Below are positions 4,211-5,974 of a DNA stretch of 5,974 nt, in pieces. The notes under the pieces were generated by a model that was given only the letters and a program-made list of their open reading frames with translations, did no database searches and was not told where the DNA came from. This DNA comes from an uncultured Collinsella sp. (lineage in GTDB: Bacteria; Actinomycetota; Coriobacteriia; Coriobacteriales; Coriobacteriaceae). The position numbers and the translations under genes are program-made. The stretch covers positions 1 through 5,974 of the forward strand of contig CALBBA010000050.1 of the NCBI GenBank assembly GCA_937926755.1, in the 5' to 3' direction. The number at the start of each line of letters is the position of its first letter. The first letter of the stretch is position 1.

Positions 4211-5405
4211 GGCAGGCGATAATCTCATCCGAAAGATCGAGGGCGGAATTGGTCACAGCGTCCATATCGTAGTAACGATACTCGGCCAGACGACCCACCG
4301 GGTGGAAGTTCGTCAGGTTCTGGACGCGCTCAAGATAGCGCTCATAGAGCTCACGGTTCTCGGGCTCAAGAATGGCGTAGTACGGTGTCTCGCCCGAGCC
4401 GGGCGTATAGGCCTTGGAGTACTCCTTCATGATGGTGGTCTTGCCGGGCAGGACCTGACCGGTCATGTTCTTGAACTCGGTGATACGCGTGTAGTCCTCG
4501 CTCGTGGTGTAGTTGACGGTGCCCACGGGCTGGAACTGGTCCATATCGAGCGTCTCGAACTTCATATCGAGCGTGCGGTACGGCAACGCACCCAAGTCGA
4601 GGTTGAACAGCTCGTCGAGTGGACCGGTATAGACAATCTCGCCACCATAGACCTTGCCGTCGATCTTGACGGTGGTCTCGTCGATCTCAAAGAGATCGCG
4701 GGCGTCCACGTCGCAGAACACGTCGATCAGGTCGTGGTCGAGCATGTGCTCAAAGAGCGCCGTGTAGCCCTCCTGCGGCATGCCCTGGAAGGGGGCTTGC
4801 GGGAAGTAGCGGTCATCATCGCCCACAAAGACGGGAACGCGGCCGGTGATCGAGGGATCGATCTGATCGGGCGTCTGGCCCCACTGCTTCATGGTGTAAT
4901 GCAAAAAGACGTTCTCGTAGACGTAATCGGCGACCTCGGCCAAGTCGGGGTCGTTCTTCTTACGCAGCTCCATAATGGGCACCTTGACATCCTTGCCAAA
5001 GGTCTCCACGAGCTTCTGATACAGCTCCTCGCCGCGCTCGTCACCAAAGGCGAGCTTGAGACTCGCATGGTTGAAGGGCACGGGCATAAGGGTACCGTTG
5101 ATGTTGGCGAGCACCTTGTGCTGATAATCCGTCCACTTGGTAAAGCGCGACAGGAAATTGTGCACGCGCTCGTTAAAGGTGTGATAGATATGCGGACCGT
5201 ACTCGTGGATCAGGATTCCGGCCTCGTCAGTGCAGTCATAGGCATTGCCCGCAATGTGGCTACGGCGCTCCAAAACGGCAACACGATAGCCGATGGTCTC
5301 GGCGAGACGGCGGGCACAAACGGCACCGGCATATCCAGCACCGACGACAATCATGTCGTACGCGCCGGCGTTAAAGCCTTCAGGCAGGCCTGAGGTAATC
5401 TGCAT
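4203..5405 (-). CDS. glf: UDP-galactopyranose mutase
   Basis: This 400-aa flavoenzyme interconverts UDP-galactopyranose and UDP-galactofuranose, the donor for galactofuranose in surface glycans. It is cytosolic and needs reduced FAD. Visible marks: dinucleotide-binding VGAGYAGAVCARRLAE (21-36) with GxGxxG, Glu46 at the end of the second strand, AGNAYD (52-57), YGPHIYHT (69-76), YTMKQWG (170-176) with the substrate-stacking Trp175, RYFPQAPFQGMPQEGY (199-214) with Arg199, YRTLD (276-280) with Arg277, and the FAD-contacting GRLAEYRYYDMDAVTNSAL (371-389). The two arginines match the pair that binds the substrate diphosphate in characterised enzymes. About 16 residues precede the usual start; AAGGAG at 5411-5416, 5 nt from the ATG, supports this longer form over Met18. 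It is the first gene of a two-gene operon with the GT2. Confidence 0.97.
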   Translation of the reverse strand: MQITSGLPEGFNAGAYDMIVVGAGYAGAVCARRLAETIGYRVAVLERRSHIAGNAYDCTDEAGILIHEYGPHIYHTFNERVHNFLSRFTKWTDYQHKVLANINGTLMPVPFNHASLKLAFGDERGEELYQKLVETFGKDVKVPIMELRKKNDPDLAEVADYVYENVFLHYTMKQWGQTPDQIDPSITGRVPVFVGDDDRYFPQAPFQGMPQEGYTALFEHMLDHDLIDVFCDVDARDLFEIDETTVKIDGKVYGGEIVYTGPLDELFNLDLGALPYRTLDMKFETLDMDQFQPVGTVNYTTSEDYTRITEFKNMTGQVLPGKTTIMKEYSKAYTPGSGETPYYAILEPENRELYERYLERVQNLTNFHPVGRLAEYRYYDMDAVTNSALDLSDEIIACHA

Positions 5406-5410
5406 CGATA

Positions 5411-5416
5411 CTCCTT
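5411..5416 (-). promoter_or_regulatory. Ribosome binding site that fixes the glf start
   Basis: The minus strand reads AAGGAG 5 nt before the ATG at 5405. It supports the start that gives an N-terminal extension before the FAD-binding strand. Confidence 0.75.
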
Positions 5417-5419
5417 GTC

Positions 5420-5449
5420 AAAAGCCACGGGCTCGTTAGCTGGGCTTTT
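5420..5449 (-). promoter_or_regulatory. Leader hairpin directly upstream of the glf ribosome site
   Basis: AAAAGCC (5420-5426) and GGCTTTT (5443-5449) form a 7-bp stem with a 16-nt loop. On the glf strand the T run of the 3' arm ends 3 nt before AAGGAG. It looks like a weak terminator or attenuator, but the loop is large. Confidence 0.3.
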
Positions 5450-5467
5450 CTCGAACATTCTTCGAGA
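5449..5467 (-). repeat. Second hairpin in the glf leader
   Basis: TCTCGAA (5449-5455) pairs with TTCGAGA (5461-5467) around the 5-nt loop CATTC. It lies between the predicted glf promoter and the hairpin next to the ribosome site and shares base 5449 with that hairpin. No T tract follows. Confidence 0.4.
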
Positions 5468-5480
5468 CACATTTATCAGA

Positions 5481-5509
5481 GTGATTATAGCGCTAATGCG
5501 TCCTATAAT
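5481..5509 (+). promoter_or_regulatory. Promoter upstream of pta
   Basis: An exact TATAAT at 5504-5509 is preceded by GTGATT at 5481-5486 with an optimal 17-bp spacer; the -35 matches TTGACA at the TGA core only. Predicted transcription start is near 5516, giving a leader of about 120 nt before pta. The 8-bp palindrome TAGCGCTA at 5488-5495 lies between the two boxes and could bind a regulator. Confidence 0.55.
5484..5489 (-). promoter_or_regulatory. -10 box of the glf operon promoter
   Basis: The minus strand reads an exact TATAAT, about 80 nt upstream of the glf start. The -35 position at 17 bp reads CTCATT, a poor match, so activity may need an activator. The box overlaps the -35 region of the divergent pta promoter. 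Confidence 0.5.
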
Positions 5510-5561
5510 GAGCTTGCCACACAAGGAAAGCTCAAGCACCGCGGCGTACAAATTTGAAAGG

Positions 5562-5586
5562 TAAACCCGCTAGCAGCGGGTTTATT
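5562..5586 (+). terminator. Intrinsic-terminator-like hairpin in the pta leader
   Basis: TAAACCCGC (5562-5570) and GCGGGTTTA (5576-5584) form a perfect 9-bp stem with a 5-nt loop, followed by TT. The form, with A and T runs at the stem base, is that of a bidirectional intrinsic terminator. It sits downstream of the predicted pta promoter and about 50 nt before the pta start, so it may attenuate pta or end a short transcript of about 70 nt. Confidence 0.5.
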
Positions 5587-5626
5587 CGTGAACAGCCGGG
5601 CGCCTGGAGCTTAGTGAAACGCTTGT

Positions 5627-5632
5627 AAGGAG
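5627..5632 (+). promoter_or_regulatory. Ribosome binding site of pta
   Basis: AAGGAG lies 4 nt before the ATG at 5637. It is a strong site at slightly short spacing, consistent with a highly expressed gene. Confidence 0.75.
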
Positions 5633-5636
5633 TAAC

Positions 5637-5974
5637 ATGAGCGATTTCCTTAACCGTATGAAGTCTGCCGCCAAGGCCGACCTTAAGACGATCGTCCTGC
5701 CCGAGGGCGAGGATCCGCGCACCATCGTCGCGGCCACCAAGATCATCGAGGAGGGCCTGGCAAAGATCGTCATCCTGGGCAACCCCGACGAGATCAACGT
5801 TCCCGGCGCCACCGTCATCGATCCGCGCAACGCCGAGAAGCACGAGGAGTACGCGCAGAAGTTTGCCGAGCTCCGCGCCAAGAAGGGCGTCACCATCGAG
5901 CAGGCTCGCGCCCAGGTGATGGACGCCACCTACTTTGGCACCATGATGGTCAAGATGGGTGACGCCGACGGCCT
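5637..5974 (+). CDS. pta: Phosphate acetyltransferase, 5' part (runs off the window)
   Basis: The frame is open from the ATG at 5637 to the window end (112 codons plus 2 bases). Pta converts acetyl-CoA and phosphate to acetyl phosphate and CoA, the step before acetate kinase in acetate fermentation; it is cytosolic. The N-terminus fits the short class I enzyme: TIVLPEGEDPRTIVAATKII (18-37), then KIVILGNPDEI (42-52), and DATYFGTMMVKMGDADGL at the cut end, which resembles the conserved DPxxFGxMMVxxGxADG stretch of the family. No N-terminal CobB/DRTGG domain precedes it, so this is not the long enterobacterial form. Codon use is strongly biased to C- and G-ending codons (AAG, GAG, ATC, CTG), more than in the neighbouring genes, suggesting high expression. 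The catalytic C-terminal half lies beyond the window. Phosphate butyryltransferase is a less likely alternative. Confidence 0.92.
   Translation, partial: MSDFLNRMKSAAKADLKTIVLPEGEDPRTIVAATKIIEEGLAKIVILGNPDEINVPGATVIDPRNAEKHEEYAQKFAELRAKKGVTIEQARAQVMDATYFGTMMVKMGDADG

Noticed and set aside
3734..4222. Plus-strand open frame opposite the glycosyltransferase
   Set aside because: Antisense shadow; the opposite strand encodes all GT2 motifs and this frame has no family features or ribosome site.
4211..4228. Upstream ATG adding 6 residues to the GT2
   Set aside because: GT2 proteins start just before the IPSYN strand, and neither site has a Shine-Dalgarno; the shorter form gives a typical short overlap with glf. 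It cannot be fully excluded.
4122..5393. Long plus-strand open frame (423 codons) opposite glf
   Set aside because: It is the antisense shadow of a G+C-rich gene. It has no ribosome site, its composition is Val/Leu/His/Gly-rich without recognisable domains, and the minus strand carries full glf motifs.
5496..5564. Possible 18-22 codon leader peptide ending at the TAA inside the pta leader hairpin
   Set aside because: Its start codons overlap or precede the predicted -10 box, so they would not be on the pta transcript, and there is no ribosome site.

Overview
The window is bacterial chromosomal DNA, G+C-rich and rich in GC-ending codons, with strong AGGAG-type ribosome binding sites. Gene content and codon style suggest a Coriobacteriia member, most likely a Collinsella-like gut actinomycete. 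That placement is inferred from style and gene content and was not tested by a search.

Layout, left to right. (1) 79-378, minus: a small membrane-anchored zinc-ribbon protein. It is divergent from (2) a two-gene plus-strand unit, a DJ-1/PfpI-family protein (585-1127) and a Maf/YhdE-type nucleotide pyrophosphatase (1124-1705), which overlap by 4 bp (ATGA). (3) 1807-2808, plus: a P1-family (S58/DmpA-NylC type) self-processing aminopeptidase. (4) 2809-3178: a 370-bp gap between convergent genes, holding two long palindromic elements (2820-2944 and 3037-3146) and, between them, a short remnant resembling the 3' end of a glycosyltransferase gene. (5) 3179-5405, minus: a two-gene operon, glf (UDP-galactopyranose mutase) followed by a family 2 glycosyltransferase, overlapping by 8 bp. 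(6) 5406-5636: a divergent promoter region with two exact TATAAT boxes facing away from each other, plus leader hairpins. (7) 5637 to the window end, plus: the 5' part of pta (phosphate acetyltransferase).

How the genes fit together. The DJ-1/Maf pair looks like a housekeeping or quality-control unit acting on damaged metabolites or nucleotides. Glf makes UDP-galactofuranose, and its coupled glycosyltransferase is the obvious candidate to use it, or to extend a surface glycan that contains it. Pta belongs to central acetate/ATP metabolism and shows the most strongly biased codon use of the window.

The most unusual part is region 4. Two elements share the same nested stem-bulge-stem architecture and the same conserved core, but lie in opposite orientation. 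Their outer stems are perfectly paired yet different in sequence (29 bp and 21 bp), and the inner stem differs by two compensatory base-pair changes. This looks like a family of structured repeats or structured RNAs that I do not recognise.
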